A stretch of DNA of 64,000 nt from Thereva unica (lineage: Eukaryota > Arthropoda > Insecta > Diptera > Therevidae), in assembly GCA_949987705.1 (NCBI GenBank), contig OX465284.1, positions 65,147,470 through 65,211,469 of the forward strand, read 5' to 3'. How positions within the stretch are numbered: the first letter of the stretch is position 1; each line of letters begins with the position of its first letter. The notes beneath the pieces are model-generated. The model searched no databases. It saw only the letters and a list, made by a program, of their open reading frames with translations, and was not told the origin of the DNA. The position numbers and the translations under genes are program-made. Shown one piece after another: positions 35,601 through 44,429 of the stretch.

Positions 35601-37632
35601 CTCCTGATTTGAATTAATTCTAACAACTTCATTGGAGCGTTGCGGACGAGGTCTAATGGGACGCTGGCGTGTGGCTGCAGACCCGAAATCCTTCACCAAA
35701 CTACGAATTGTGTTGTCTAAAGGGGCCGAATTTCTAACATACATATATTTTAAGATAACCAAGCACAGTTTTCACAATTGAACGATTGTTTTCAATGTAA
35801 AGCTCTATGAATTCAACGCGTTTTATCGAAGTGAATAGACTCATTGTTAAAATGGTACTGAATGACGTTTCGTCTAAAAATGTCAGAGTTATTCAATGTT
35901 GAAATATACCGAAGGTCTAGATGGCGAAGAGATTTATTATACATCTCTCATCACAATAAAATTTAAGTAGAAATTAAAAAATGAGTCAAAAAAGTCAAAA
36001 AGATAAAATCATTCGCGCCCCTCCCCATTTGAGTTATAAGCGCCCCACAGTTTGGAAGCCACTGCGCTAAGATATCAAGGACAATTGCAATTACTTCCAA
36101 AGAAATGTAATTAAATTGAATCACAACAAATATTAAACTTACATTGACATCTAATGGTTTATGAATAACATCTGGCAAAGTGACTCCTGACTGACCTCCT
36201 GGTTGTCGGCTCTATTGTTTCATAAGAACAAAAATCATTAAAACTGTAAAATGTTATTAAATAGTACCATACCAGAACTCGTAGGCCATCACATTTTGAA
36301 ACTATTTCATACACAATACTGCAAGTATGGAATGCCAACTGAATTTTCTCTGCAATTATATCTCTTCCCAAAGCTTGCAGGCTAGTCCACAAAGACAACG
36401 CTGTAAGTCGACGGGACAGTATAGGATCAGATTCAAACATAGTAAGTGCCGTATTTTGTAACTGCCGGTGCAATAGCTACAAAAGATTGGAGTTTAGTTA
36501 TAATTTCCTATTTGAGTCTTTATGTTACTTACAACAATAGGTAAACTTGGAATGCCCAGCCAACTTCCCAGGTTGATAGTAATCGAATCAGTTACAGAGC
36601 TTATCTAAACAATGAATCGATTTTTAAAGCATACTTTGGGAATCTTTACAAGACATACCGTCCCAGGTCCTTGTGTGACAGCAAGGGCAGCTATATTATG
36701 TCCAGTAGCATGTAACCAAATGTTATGGCCTTTACAAATTTCCCGTAGACGTGTTAAATTGTCAACAAATCCGCACAGTGAAGATCCTACATCTGCTACA
36801 ACTAATAAAGGCGTTTTGCTTGTATTTAAGTCTGTTTGAATTTGTTTCTGGAGAAGGGATATATCCATTGTTCCAAATGTTGAATTAGCAGGAATCAATC
36901 TTATAGATTCTAAAGGTATACCCAATTGCCGACAAGCAAACTGCAAACGTGACGGTGTTGTATTCTCAGAAATATACAAGCAAGGATTCGCTAGAGCTGG
37001 AATACCACCCTCCAAATATCCCGGACATCGAGCAATTATTGCTAAACGAACAGCACGAAGTGTTGCCTCAGCATTATCTGTGTGGTAGCTAGCAGCGGCA
37101 TCAATAAACCGGAATAAACTTCCAAGCCACCTAGACGTATCTCCAGATATTTGCCCAGTAACTCGTGCTAATTGCTGCCTATCCAAATGGGTAAGATATG
37201 CAACAATGCTGTGTGAGATTAAAGCAAGGTGTGAAACGTCATCTAATGCAGGTAAAGGAAATTCAGAATCGTCATCAGTATCAGAGTATGATATAAGGGC
37301 CTCTAAATTCTTTAATATATCTGAAGGCGCCTTCCTGTCTGGATGCAATAAAGTTGCAACTTGGGGCGGATGACCTGCATTTCTTGGCGTGTCTGTATTA
37401 TGTGTTAGCCTAACATTTTCTAGCAGTTGCAATGTTGATGATGTTTGCATTTCCAATTCTGCCAAACCGGAACGAATCTAAAAAAATTATGATAAGAAAT
37501 CAATTTTTTTGATAACAAATATAACATTGTGAGAATAAAGGGCGATGGATTACTTACGCTTGATGCTGCGATTTCTGTAATTTTTTCACCATTTGTATTT
37601 TCCACTGGAGCCCTTTCAGTTGGTTCCGCCAT
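19257..37632 (-). CDS. PDXDC1: PDXDC1-like PLP-dependent decarboxylase-domain protein (9 exons)
   Basis: Exons, all with GT..AG borders on the minus strand: 37632-37558, 37477-36659, 36604-36533, 36476-36273, 36211-36143, 20637-20416, 20323-19808, 19757-19564, 19500-19257. They join in frame to 804 codons, close to the vertebrate family length. Start chosen: ATG at 37632 (context GCAATGG); an in-frame ATG 17 codons upstream is less favoured. Residues about 90-480 form the group II decarboxylase-like fold, including WLHATGHNIAAL (279-290), which replaces the usual HVDAA. At the expected NPHKW site the protein reads N309-LGS-W313, so the PLP-binding lysine is absent. The last 50 residues are Gln-rich (QQQQQHQQQQHH). 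Function in insects is unclear. Intron 5 is 15.5 kb; the others are 50-92 nt. Recognition is from family knowledge; no search was run. Confidence 0.9.
20940..24385 (+). mobile_element. LINE (CR1/Jockey group), damaged
   Basis: Order on the plus strand: C-terminal part of ORF1 (about 20955-21240, KIAFISRFSPETTCEAIKEYL start), then directly the APE endonuclease, RT and tail of ORF2, then a 3' UTR (24090-24385) with a TATATG-rich microsatellite between two AAGTGCGCCTTCTGTG.TAGAAG copies. ORF1 and ORF2 sequences abut near 21245, suggesting an internal deletion. The 5' end is truncated in ORF1. It is antisense to the host gene. Confidence 0.85.
21248..24089 (+). pseudogene. LINE ORF2 (endonuclease-reverse transcriptase), broken
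   Basis: Endonuclease 21251-22050: FDIIAFTETWL, RGGGVLLA, LLVGDFNFP, RRLDLVFF; TAG at 21509-21511 and 22051-22053, frameshift near 21725. RT 22054-23502: GPDGVPPAVLKSC, IPVHKKG, NYRSIAKLSSIPKLFE, VYTDFSKAFDKLSH, SSGVPQGSHLGPLLF and an intact IYADDIKLY catalytic box. After a frameshift near 23500 the C-terminal part (23631-24089) has SLVRPLLDYASQVWSPYY and RIESVQRKFVQFAL. It once made the element's nicking and copying enzyme. Four or more lesions make it a pseudogene, though the RT active site itself is preserved. Confidence 0.88.
24386..25427. other. Intron sequence, no gene recognised
   Basis: Short reading frames on both strands (for example 24775-24984 plus strand, 69 codons) match no family I know. 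Base composition between 24430 and 24970 is less AT-rich than its surroundings, so it may be a worn repeat. Confidence 0.35.
25428..25655. repeat. Hairpin with about 88-bp arms
   Basis: AAACTAAACACTCAAAGATT at 25428 is matched in inverted form at the right end (AATCTTTGACCGTTTAGTTT). The arms agree for about 88 bp with around ten mismatches, and the loop is about 45 bp. No ORF. Probably a foldback MITE. Confidence 0.75.
25985..26325 (-). pseudogene. LINE C-terminal fragment (RTE-like tail)
   Basis: Minus strand in two frames: first CPTIYGSKVWTLKNEDEALVGRFE (26323-26126 frame), then RKRYIDDVEDDLRQLNIINW followed by RARDRESWR and LEEAKANNRLWSS (26261-25990). These are the usual closing blocks of RTE-like ORF2 proteins. 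One frameshift and one stop. Confidence 0.6.
26326..27274. other. Unassigned sequence, GC-richer then AT-rich
   Basis: 26400-26880 is GC-richer than its surroundings, with short purine-rich runs (GGCGGCGGCGGCG near 26703). No recognised protein. 26940-27274 is very AT-rich. Confidence 0.35.
27396..30854. mobile_element. Non-autonomous hAT element, copy 1
   Basis: Ends CAGGGATCGT and ACGATCCCTG-type (CACGATCCCTG), with exact 8-bp duplications ATTGTTTA at 27388-27395 and 30855-30862. Inside the ends are long inverted arms: GACTTTTATTTTT-rich segments, then a segment around GGGGTCCTGCGGTCCTAAAAC (27851 and, inverted, about 30320), then CTAAATCGGCTACAAATAG. The centre is a tandem array (28870-30060). 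Length is 3459 bp and no transposase is seen. A second, inverted copy lies at 40180-41868. Confidence 0.92.
28870..30060. repeat. Ten-unit tandem array inside hAT copy 1
   Basis: Unit of about 118 bp: TAGGGGATGAATTTCGAAAA, then GTGGATGTCCACGTCATTA, then GGGATGCACTGTCAAAATTT, CAGCCCTATAGCTCCAGCGG and a CCCCATTTCACCCC stretch. Phase markers (GGGGATGAATTT) recur at about 28880, 28998, 29117, 29235, 29351, 29470, 29588, 29706, 29824 and 29942. hAT copy 2 has only about 1.5 units. Confidence 0.9.
31086..33710. other. Unassigned AT-rich intron sequence
   Basis: No recognised gene. 31905-31998 is a minisatellite of TTCAATTCAATTTCTATTCAG-type units. 32400-32900 has many A-runs and 32880-32897 a T-run. 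ORFs around 33115-33561 on both strands are low-complexity (K/S/T-rich) and I do not call them. Confidence 0.4.
34093..34794. mobile_element. MITE rich in AAGTACTTCC palindromes
   Basis: Inverted ends CCCAGTAGG / CCTACTGGG. The palindrome GGAAGTACTTCC or half-sites of it occur about a dozen times, mostly in 34500-34790. A block with AAGTACTTCC and CGCCTAGGCCATCGCCGTGT is directly duplicated (about 34505-34580 and 34625-34695). No ORF. Confidence 0.7.
34852..36064. mobile_element. hAT-like element with CAGTGGTTTCCAAAC ends
   Basis: Left end CAGTGGTTTCCAAACT, right end read inward CAGTGGCTTCCAAACT, one mismatch over 16. CAGTGG..CCAAAC ends are widespread in insect hAT MITEs. The flanks (TTGCTAGG and CGCTAAGA) are not an exact 8-bp duplication. 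It encloses a mariner-like transposase relic on the minus strand. Confidence 0.65.
35030..35850 (-). pseudogene. Tc1/mariner-superfamily transposase relic
   Basis: Read on the minus strand through several frameshifts. N-terminal helix-turn-helix part: RVEFIELYIENNRSIVKTV, then PLDNTIRSLVKDFGSAATRQRP and SNEVVRI (35762-35571). Then PYKVLLTQRLLPTDKARRA, a TDEAYFIVSG segment holding the likely first catalytic Asp (about 35420), and a QQDGDRSH segment with the likely second (about 35170). In the living family this protein cuts and pastes the element at TA. Frameshifts and stops throughout. Confidence 0.7.
36143..37632 (-). CDS. PDXDC1: PDXDC1-like gene, exons 1-5
   Basis: Coding cluster holding residues 1-413: the acidic N-terminus (MAEPTERAPVENTNGEK), the large catalytic-domain exon 2 (273 codons), and exons 3-5. 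Introns are 80, 54, 56 and 61 nt and all are phase 0. Exon 3 carries the DSITINLGSWLGIPS stretch that replaces the lysine-containing motif. The donor of exon 5 (GTAAGT at 36142) opens the 15.5-kb intron; a hAT-like element ends only 78 bp downstream of it in transcript direction. Confidence 0.9.
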
Positions 37633-38268
37633 TGCTAAGGTTTTCAAAACATTCACTTTACAAAAATTGTTACTTTTTTTCAACGACTTTTGCTTTATTT
37701 AATAAAAATGCACAGGAATTTCTTCGCCCCTGTGCCGCAATCAAGTGTTGTGTTGTCAGTTTTTTGACAGTATTCAGAGTTGTCATCAGTCATAAAAGCT
37801 TATATTTCTCTATCCGAAATTCGGATAAGAATTTTGACCGGGCTGTGGTGAATTTCTCAGAAAGTAATACCGGATATAAAAAATAAAAACTTTAAATAAT
37901 TGTTTTGAATAAAAAAAGAGATCAAAAATAATTCCAAATGTATATAAACCCAAACTGTGCGATTTTAGAATCGATTGCGGAAAAAAATTCTAATTACACA
38001 AAAGGTGCGCCATCTCTATGGATCGCAGCAAAATTCTTTACCACAAATATCAGCTGCGTTCGATTGGGAGATATTTGTGTAATTGCATCGACCCCTGCTA
38101 TTGGGTGGGTGGATTCCACTCCTAGCACAAACGATTACAATTTCCGAAAGTTTTGCGACCTTTAACTTATTGTTTTTTAAGGTTAAATAAAACAAATAAA
38201 ACACACTTATTTGTGTTTTTTTAAATAAATATACAAAAACGGTAAATTTATTATAAGACAAGATATAA
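37633..38268. promoter_or_regulatory. Upstream region of the PDXDC1-like gene
   Basis: The 5' flank of the minus-strand gene. It should contain the 5' UTR and promoter, but I see no TATA box or other firm signal at a useful distance. An ORF at 37938-38165 has no recognisable match. The region ends where the AGGCCCAATTATAATG element end begins. Confidence 0.3.
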
Positions 38269-38551
38269 AGGCCCAATTATAATGAACGGATCTGAGCGGA
38301 TTGGAATAACGCATCTGCTCGGATTCAAACGTCACAGTTTATTGTAAATAAGAGTGCAAAAAATTCTTTATTTCGTTTTTATAGGTTTTTTTATAAATAA
38401 TTTTGTAGTTTTTAACCTCGTAGACGAGTTGGTCGCCGGTAAACATTCTTGCATTTCATCTTTTAACGTTTTTATCAGTTGTTTGACAGTTCAATGCGGC
38501 AATTTCTAATCTTTTAAAAGCGAATGCGCTCAAATCCAACCACTGACATAA

Positions 38552-39042
38552 AGGCCCAACTATAATGCACGTAAGAAACGCACGTCATCTCGGCGCTCTC
38601 ATGGAAATTAATGTGTTCGGCCATATTGGACGTACGTCAGTCATATTTTATTTCGTTAAGTTTCGTTAAACGTAAAAATGGGAAAAGAACCGCGCTCTAC
38701 GTAAGTTTTGTGAGATGATTTGTAGTTACATCGATGAAAGCTAATTTTTTGTTGTTGTTTTGTGGTTTTTAAAGAAAAAAGAGTATGGAAAATGTTGTGG
38801 TTCAAATACATGATAGCGATTTTGATGAGAAATTTATTATAATTGAAAATAAACACGATTATTAATAATATGCAAATATTAATAGCCTAGTTTTAATAGT
38901 CAATGAATAATATTGAAGCATTTTAATAATTTTAACCTTTGAAGTCTCTCCCAATACGCAAACCAATTAGTCGGTTTTGCGTTTGACGAAATTTACGCAC
39001 GTCGATTGACGTGCGTTTCTTACGTGCATTATAGTTGGGCCT
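38552..39042. mobile_element. PIF/Harbinger-type MITE with TAA duplication
   Basis: Perfect 36-bp inverted ends beginning AGGCCCAACTATAATGCACG. TAA flanks both sides (38549-38551 and 39043-39045). Length is 491 bp with no transposase. The 3-bp TAA duplication fits PIF/Harbinger. Confidence 0.88.
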
Positions 39043-39046
39043 TAAA

Positions 39047-39555
39047 AGCTATGTTTATTGAGCTGCTCTAGGTTGAGCTAGCTTGAGATATCTCACGAAA
39101 AGGTGTTTCATGAGCAATTTGGCTGCTCTTACTTGCCTGATGTGTGTTTCATGAGCTTGCTCTAATTTGAGCTAGCGCACGGTTTTCTGCTCTACCTTTT
39201 TTGGTAGAGCAACTTCAGGCAAGCAATCAGCTGTTTGTCAACTGTCAAAATACCGTCATCCGTTAATTGAATGTCTGAATTAGAGGAATCATCTAGCGCT
39301 TCCATCAACTGACTTGATAAATATTTTTCCATTTTTTAATTTAGTAGTGTATTTATCAAGCTTAAATAAATTTCACTTTAAAAACTGTCAGTTTGAAGTT
39401 CTTACAACGCACTTTGAGAATTCTTGCCTGAAAAGTGTTTCATGAGATTTCTTGCTCTGAATTGCGCCAACTTGCTTTATTTATATTTGACAGCTGCTCT
39501 ACTGTGAGCTGCCTCGAGCTGCGCTGCCTTTTTTTCGGTCTCAATAAACACAGCT
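39047..39555. mobile_element. MITE with AGCTATGTTTATTGAG ends
   Basis: Inverted ends AGCTATGTTTATTGAG (left) and CTCAATAAACACAGCT (right). The interior is rich in GAGCTGCTCTA / TGAGCTAGC-like words and GTGTTTCATGAG (three copies). No ORF. It abuts the truncated left end of the next element. Confidence 0.7.
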
Positions 39556-39574
39556 AAAGTAATGGACTGCCGAT

Positions 39575-39912
39575 TAGGCCCCCATCCACGGTCAAACAAA
39601 TCGTCAAATTCCTGGCCAACATCGAAAAAATTGCAAGTGTGCGTGTATAAAATACAAGTTTTCGAAGTTGGCCGCTGTTTGAAGAAAATATTCGTCTGGT
39701 TTAATATTTCCTTCAAACAACTTAAATGTGTGTGTGAGTTTTGCCTGTGTGCCATGTAAAGTTCGCTTTGTTTACAGTAGATTATATGAAATGTCGCTCG
39801 GGATGTTTGAAGAAAGTTTTCCTCGTTGATGGCCAAAAATGTCAAAGCATAAATGTGTGCGCTGTTTGTCGAAAATTGGTTTGACGATTTGTTTGACCGT
39901 GGATGGGGGCCT
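39575..39912. mobile_element. MITE with AGGCCCCCATCCACGG ends, ATT duplication
   Basis: Near-perfect inverted ends of about 35 bp (AGGCCCCCATCCACGGTCAA...). ATT lies on both sides; the homologous empty site at about 13500 has a single ATT (CTGATTGACGATG in complement). Length is 338 bp. Reading frames inside are mirror images from the arms and not genes. Confidence 0.85.
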
Positions 39913-40179
39913 ATTGACGATGCTGAATGACCGTTTTTATACAAACAAAAAATTTTTCTTCGAATTGATAAGATGTTTGTTATAATTAACGGAAATAAAT
40001 TTCCATGACTTATTTTTATTTATTAGCAGTTTTTTCATTAAATAAATTATTTATTCCAAAACCGTGACGGTTATTTCCGCTGTTTAACGAAGTTTTATAG
40101 CTTTAGGGCCTGTGCCAAAATACAATTCAAATATCAATTTGTATGAAAAACGCATTTCAGTTTTATAATTCATTTTTCG

Positions 40180-41868
40180 CAGGGATCGTAAATAACTGTT
40201 ATATTTGTATTTTTGACTTAAAAAATCAAATAGTAAATGTTGTCTGATCTGCATAAAATTTATACTGGATACTCAGAGTAGCGAGTTCTACGCGGTGGTG
40301 GGGTTACTTTTAAATTGTAGACTTTTATTATAAAAGTCAAGTTTAATAGTTAAAATTAATTTAAATTTTTTAAATAAACAATAACAGTTATATTTAACTA
40401 AAAAAGTTTTAGGTCATTTAAAACTCTTATTTTTGTTTTTTATTTTTAAAGTCTTCCAAAACTCTTATGGGAAGACTTTTATTTTTAAAATCAAAAATAA
40501 CTGTTAAAAAAGACTGTCTTGCATAAAAGTCTTTCTAAAGGCTCAAGCAGAACCAATCCGTTCCGTCCGTTTTTAAAAGTTGGAAATTTGACATTTCCAT
40601 AAACTTTCCATGAGACGAACCGAACGGTAGCCACAATCAAGCGAACGGAATGTCAAAAAGAACAAAGGAAAAACGTGCGGAGCGGACGGAACGGATTGGT
40701 TCTGCTTCAGCCTTAAGATTTTTATTTTTCCAGTTTTTTCTATAAAAGTCTTTGAAGACTTTTATTTTTAAAATATAAAAATAAAAGTCTTTTGCTGAAA
40801 ACAGATAAATAGTCAATTCAAACCGTTAAGAAAATCGAACCCTAAAGGTTTTTGGGGTCGCTGATCACGAAAATCGGGGTCCTGCGGTCCTAAAACATGG
40901 GCGTCACCCTTAAAAATGCAAAAAACACCCCTTTTGGATGTCCACGCCATTATAGGGCTGCACTGTCAAAATTTCAGCCCTGTAGCTCCAACGGTTTGGA
41001 TAAACCCCATTTGAGCCCCTTAGGGGATGAATTTAAAAAAATCGCTTCTTAGTGGATGTCCACGTCATTAAAGGGATGCACTGTCAAAATTTCAGCCTTA
41101 TAGCTCCAGCGGTTTTGAGTTGACCCTATTTCACCCCCTTGAGTTGATCGTGTGGACCGAAAGGGTCGAACCCACATCCCAACTAGTTTCTATTTGTAGC
41201 CGATTTAGGGGTGGTTTCAACCCTTTAGGATCACCCCTTATCTAAAGTTCGCGTTTATTTAGTACAAATCAACCACCTTCGCAAATAAATATTAAAAAAA
41301 GTGTATTTCATTGCATTAGTTTTCATTATTATCGAAATAATCGCGAAAAACCCTTAAAAAGGGGTGTTTTTTGCATTTTTAAGGGTGACGCCCAAGTTTT
41401 AGGACCGCAGGACCCCGATTTTTGTGATCAGCGACCCCAAAAACCATTAGGGTTCGATTTTCTTAACGGTTTGAATGGACTATTTATCTGTTTTCAGCAA
41501 AAGACTTTTATTTTTATATTTTAAAAATAAAAGTCTTCAAAGACTTTTATAGAAAAAACTGGAAAAATAAAAATCTTAGAAAGACTTTTATGCAAGACCG
41601 AAAAAAATAAAAGTCTTTTTTAACAGTTATTTTTGATTTTAAAAATAAAAGTCAATTTTAATTATTATTTCGAACAAAAAAAGAAAAAAATCTTTAATAA
41701 CAATTTTAAAAGATTTAAAACAATACTAGTCAAAGATAATAGTTAAAAATAACTTTAAATATTTTTGGTAAAATTTAACTGTTACTGTTGTTTTATATCA
41801 TATAAGTTTCAAAATAATGATTATTTTCTGATTTTTTCGATATAAGTTATAACAGTTACGATCCCTGA
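40180..41868. mobile_element. Non-autonomous hAT element, copy 2 (inverted)
   Basis: Same family as 27396-30854 in reverse orientation, with ends CAGGGATCGT / GATCCCTG and exact 8-bp duplications ATTTTTCG at 40172-40179 and 41869-41876. It has the same inverted arms but only about 1.5 units of the 118-bp central repeat, so it is 1689 bp instead of 3459. It carries a 175-bp MITE at 40539-40713. Confidence 0.92.
40539..40713. mobile_element. 175-bp MITE with TAA duplication inside hAT copy 2
   Basis: Ends AGGCTCAAGCAGAACCAATC and, inverted, AGGCTGAAGCAGAACCAATC, with GTTCCGTCCG following. TAA at 40536-40538 and 40714-40716. hAT copy 1 has the uninterrupted sequence (CTTTCTAAGATTTTT near 27680), which proves the insertion. 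Confidence 0.9.
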
Positions 41869-42797
41869 TTTTTCGAAAGTTTGTGTCTTTGGAAATGTAA
41901 GGAAATTTTTGAATTGTAGGGAAATTTTATGCAAACATTCGTTTGACAGTTTGTTATTAATATAATTTCATTGTGAAAGATAACATTCTTAATGATCACA
42001 AAAAGCTTGCATTTGGATTAAATAGTACCATTTCCTGTTGGTATACTAGTTATGCTATGTGTAGGACATCTAACCCTGATATGAGTGAAATCTTTGGCCC
42101 TATTGTGTTATGAAATCTTGAACTTTTGACCATATTAGTTGAATCCATTTCTAAATATTGGAGAACAATATGTGTAACTCTTGCAATTCTCAGTGCACGA
42201 TTGTCCTCGCCGTTAATACATTAAAGGCTGATCCTGCTGCACGGTAGAACGTTGCAACAGACGTACTAAAAAATAATAAAATTAACCAAGTTTCCTAAAA
42301 GAATTGACTCATTTTTTTTCAAAGCTTTACTAATTTGTACATAACTGATACTTCCATTCTACCCTTACTGAATAGATGCTCGTGAAGCTCTTTCATTTCA
42401 ATAATTTTAAAACATAAAACAGCGTGGTCCTGGGCTGCTTTAAAATAAATTATTAAAAACATAAATTGCAAATGTTGTCATCCATGTTTTCAAATAATAA
42501 TATCAATTGTCAAATGAAATGCGTGAAAGGTATTTTGGTACACTTTGGAATTTCGAAGTGTCCGTGGTGAAAGTAGCAAATTCGAAATTGTATTTTGGCA
42601 CCCAACCTTAGAGTGAGACAGAAGAACGAAAACTATACCTGTCTATTTTTTTCTAATTGTGTTTATATCGCTGACATGCGCTGACGATTACAGTTCATTG
42701 GGATTTAAGGTGGGAGCGAGGCAGGAATAATTTTTGGTGCCATTTTTTTGTATGGGATTTTGCTCATTTAGCAGTCCATTACTATATGTCAATGGTG

Positions 42798-43500
42798 CAC
42801 TTCACTATCCATCACTCGATACATCAAAACGGTTTGTGTATGATGCGGGTATTACACTAAGCATTCATTTTTCTACCTCTTTTTTGTGTAAAGATTGTGA
42901 TGCGTTTGTAGTTGTGCAATAAACGCGAATGAGAGGGGGAATTTCTCATAGTTTTCGCAGACCCCCGAGTACGATGTTATATTTGTGTTATTGTAATGGA
43001 GGGTGAGTCTGGCAAATTTTCTGGCTCAAAAGTGAGGAGTCATATGACGCATGAATTGTACTTCCCTGCGACCCCTTGCCTAAAAAGCCGGTTTTGTGTA
43101 TGGGGTAATAAACGAAATGAATGACAGTGTAACTTGCACCAGTGAATCCAACAGAATCCGCTTGAATGCGTTCATTATAATCGGTCAGGTTTTAAATGTA
43201 TGTTGGGAAAACCAATTTGACAGTTCAATCCGTTTTGTTCCGTTCAAATCCGTGCATTATAATTGAGCCTTAAAATTTGCTTTTATTATAAAAAAAATAA
43301 TTATTTGAAATTTATTTTAAGGGCAATAAATTAATTTGAGGTTACGTTTTGCTCGTGTTTATTTCTGATTACAAAAATCTCGTATCATTGGCCCTGTACT
43401 CCGGAGCCCTCGCGACATGGAGACCAAGCAAGGAGTATAAGCTCCGTGTTATCAATTTTCGTTTAATTAATGATGGCGCCACAGTCACATGTACCCCAAA
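42798..43500. other. Intergenic, no gene recognised
   Basis: Small ORFs at 42734-42922 and 43349-43594 overlap repeats and have no recognisable match. 43150-43270 contains the right end phrases of the AGGCTCAATTATAATG family. Confidence 0.35.
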
Positions 43501-43804
43501 TGGGGGGTGCTACACGGAGACTCAAGAAGTCGGTCAAACTCAGATTTTAGTCTCGTTATTTAATGCTACACGAGGCTGTCCTCAGCTTAAATAATTCTTT
43601 ATATATGAAAGCCTTGACTGTGTGTGTAGTGTGTAGAAGAGAAAGAAATGTGCATTTGTGTTAGTTTTCACCCAGGGAATTTCTGGATGAGAATTCTTTC
43701 GTTAAAGATTCGTCAAGCGCGCCTTCTTTCCCTTCTCTTCCCTCGATTCTTGCCAGTAAAACGTAAAGTTTTTCGTACTTCTTGAGTCCCCGTGTAGCAC
43801 CCCA
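43501..43804. mobile_element. MITE with TGGGG..GTGCTACACGG ends, copy A
   Basis: Inverted ends TGGGGGGTGCTACACGGAGA (left) and TCCCCGTGTAGCACCCCA (right), continuing as ACTCAAGAAGT / ACTTCTTGAGT. A second direct copy is at 44136-44429. No coding content. Confidence 0.8.
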
Positions 43805-44135
43805 CAATTACATGGCCGAATGTATCCATCCGGGTCATGGCTATTCAGACGCTGCCATAAGTGTGCTGAGCAAAACCGGTTTTATTCAACCACTCGGAAC
43901 ACACACGGGGCGTAATTGTGTTTAGAACATTTAAAAGCTTTACAGGAACGTTTAAATATATTGTAAATAAAATTCACTTGTCAGACAAAAACAGAGCTAA
44001 AGAAAACAAGAGATAGAAGTAACGTTTTATAGTGTGTAAGTTTTCACGCGTTTGCTTTTGCGTGAAAAATGTTTCGTTAAGTTCTTCCGCTCCCTTCCCT
44101 CTCTCATCGATAAAACCGGTTTTACTTGCCATGAA

Positions 44136-44429
44136 TGGGGGGTGTTACACGGACACTGAAGAAGTCGGCCGAACTCAGGTTTTAGTCTCGTTATTTAATG
44201 CTACACGAGGCTGTCTTCAGCTTAGATAATTCCTTATACATATATGAAAGCTTTGACTGTGTGTGTAGTAAGCGGCGTTTCCTTATTTTCATTTGTCAGA
44301 TAGAGAAAAGAAAGAAATGTGCATTTGCGGTAGTTTTCATCCAGGGAATTTCTGGATGAAAATTCTTTCGTTAAAGATTCGTACGGATTCGGGTTTTTCG
44401 TACTTCTTGAGTCCCCGTGTAGCACCCCA
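44136..44429. mobile_element. MITE with TGGGG..GTGTTACACGG ends, copy B
   Basis: Same family and orientation as 43501-43804, sharing GTCTCGTTATTTAATGCTAC and AGGGAATTTCTGGATGA. It sits inside a further inverted pair: CTCTCATCGATAAAACCGG on its left and, inverted, ACCGGTTTTATAGATAAGAGAG on its right. Confidence 0.8.

Larger units (their letters stand above)
20638..36142. other. 15.5-kb intron 5 of the PDXDC1-like gene, transposon-filled
   Basis: All the other introns of this gene are under 100 nt. This one contains a plus-strand LINE (20940-24385), a hairpin (25428-25655), an 8.1-kb inverted-repeat unit with a hAT element inside (25749-33847), a palindromic MITE (34093-34794) and a hAT-like element with a mariner-like pseudogene (34852-36064). 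No second host gene was seen inside. 20638-20939 and 33848-34092 show nothing I recognise. Confidence 0.8.
40106..42607. mobile_element. MITE with GTGCCAAAATACAATT ends, enlarged by a hAT insertion
   Basis: Left GGGCCTGTGCCAAAATAC, right read inward GGTTGGGTGCCAAAATAC; TTA flanks at 40103-40105 and 42608-42610. The hAT copy 2 occupies 40180-41868, so the original element was about 0.8 kb. 41877-42607 contains no recognisable gene. Confidence 0.75.
39557..42797. mobile_element. MITE interrupted by nested insertions (second copy of the 13091-13517 family)
   Basis: Pieces 39557-39574, 39913-40105 and 42608-42797, put end to end, are the reverse complement of 13091-13517 (for example GTGACGGTTATTTCC and GAACGAAAACTATACCTGTC). 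The intervening blocks are insertions with 3-bp duplications ATT (39575-39912) and TTA (40106-42607). The left terminus is cut by the MITE at 39047. Confidence 0.8.
38269..43270. mobile_element. Possible 5-kb outer element with AGGCCCAATTATAATG ends, TAA duplication
   Basis: Left end AGGCCCAATTATAATGAACG at 38269, right end read inward AGGCTCAATTATAATGCACG at 43270. Both are flanked by TAA (38266-38268 and 43271-43273). Similar GCGGATT and GAATGCG phrases lie inside both ends. It could be one PIF/Harbinger-type element swollen by nested insertions, or two unrelated ends of one family. No transposase inside. Confidence 0.4.

Noticed and set aside
34844..36072. 8-bp target duplication for the CAGTGGTTTCCAAAC element
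   Set aside because: The flanks TTGCTAGG and CGCTAAGA do not match as an 8-mer; only a shifted partial match is visible.
37630..37683. Earlier ATG at 37683 as the start of the PDXDC1-like protein
   Set aside because: In frame, but the peptide before MAEPTE is Lys/Asn-rich with a weaker start context; the ATG at 37632 in GCAATGG is preferred.
39477..39944. 155-codon minus-strand ORF and its plus-strand partner at 39562-39759
   Set aside because: Both cross the ends of a MITE; they are readings of its inverted arms.
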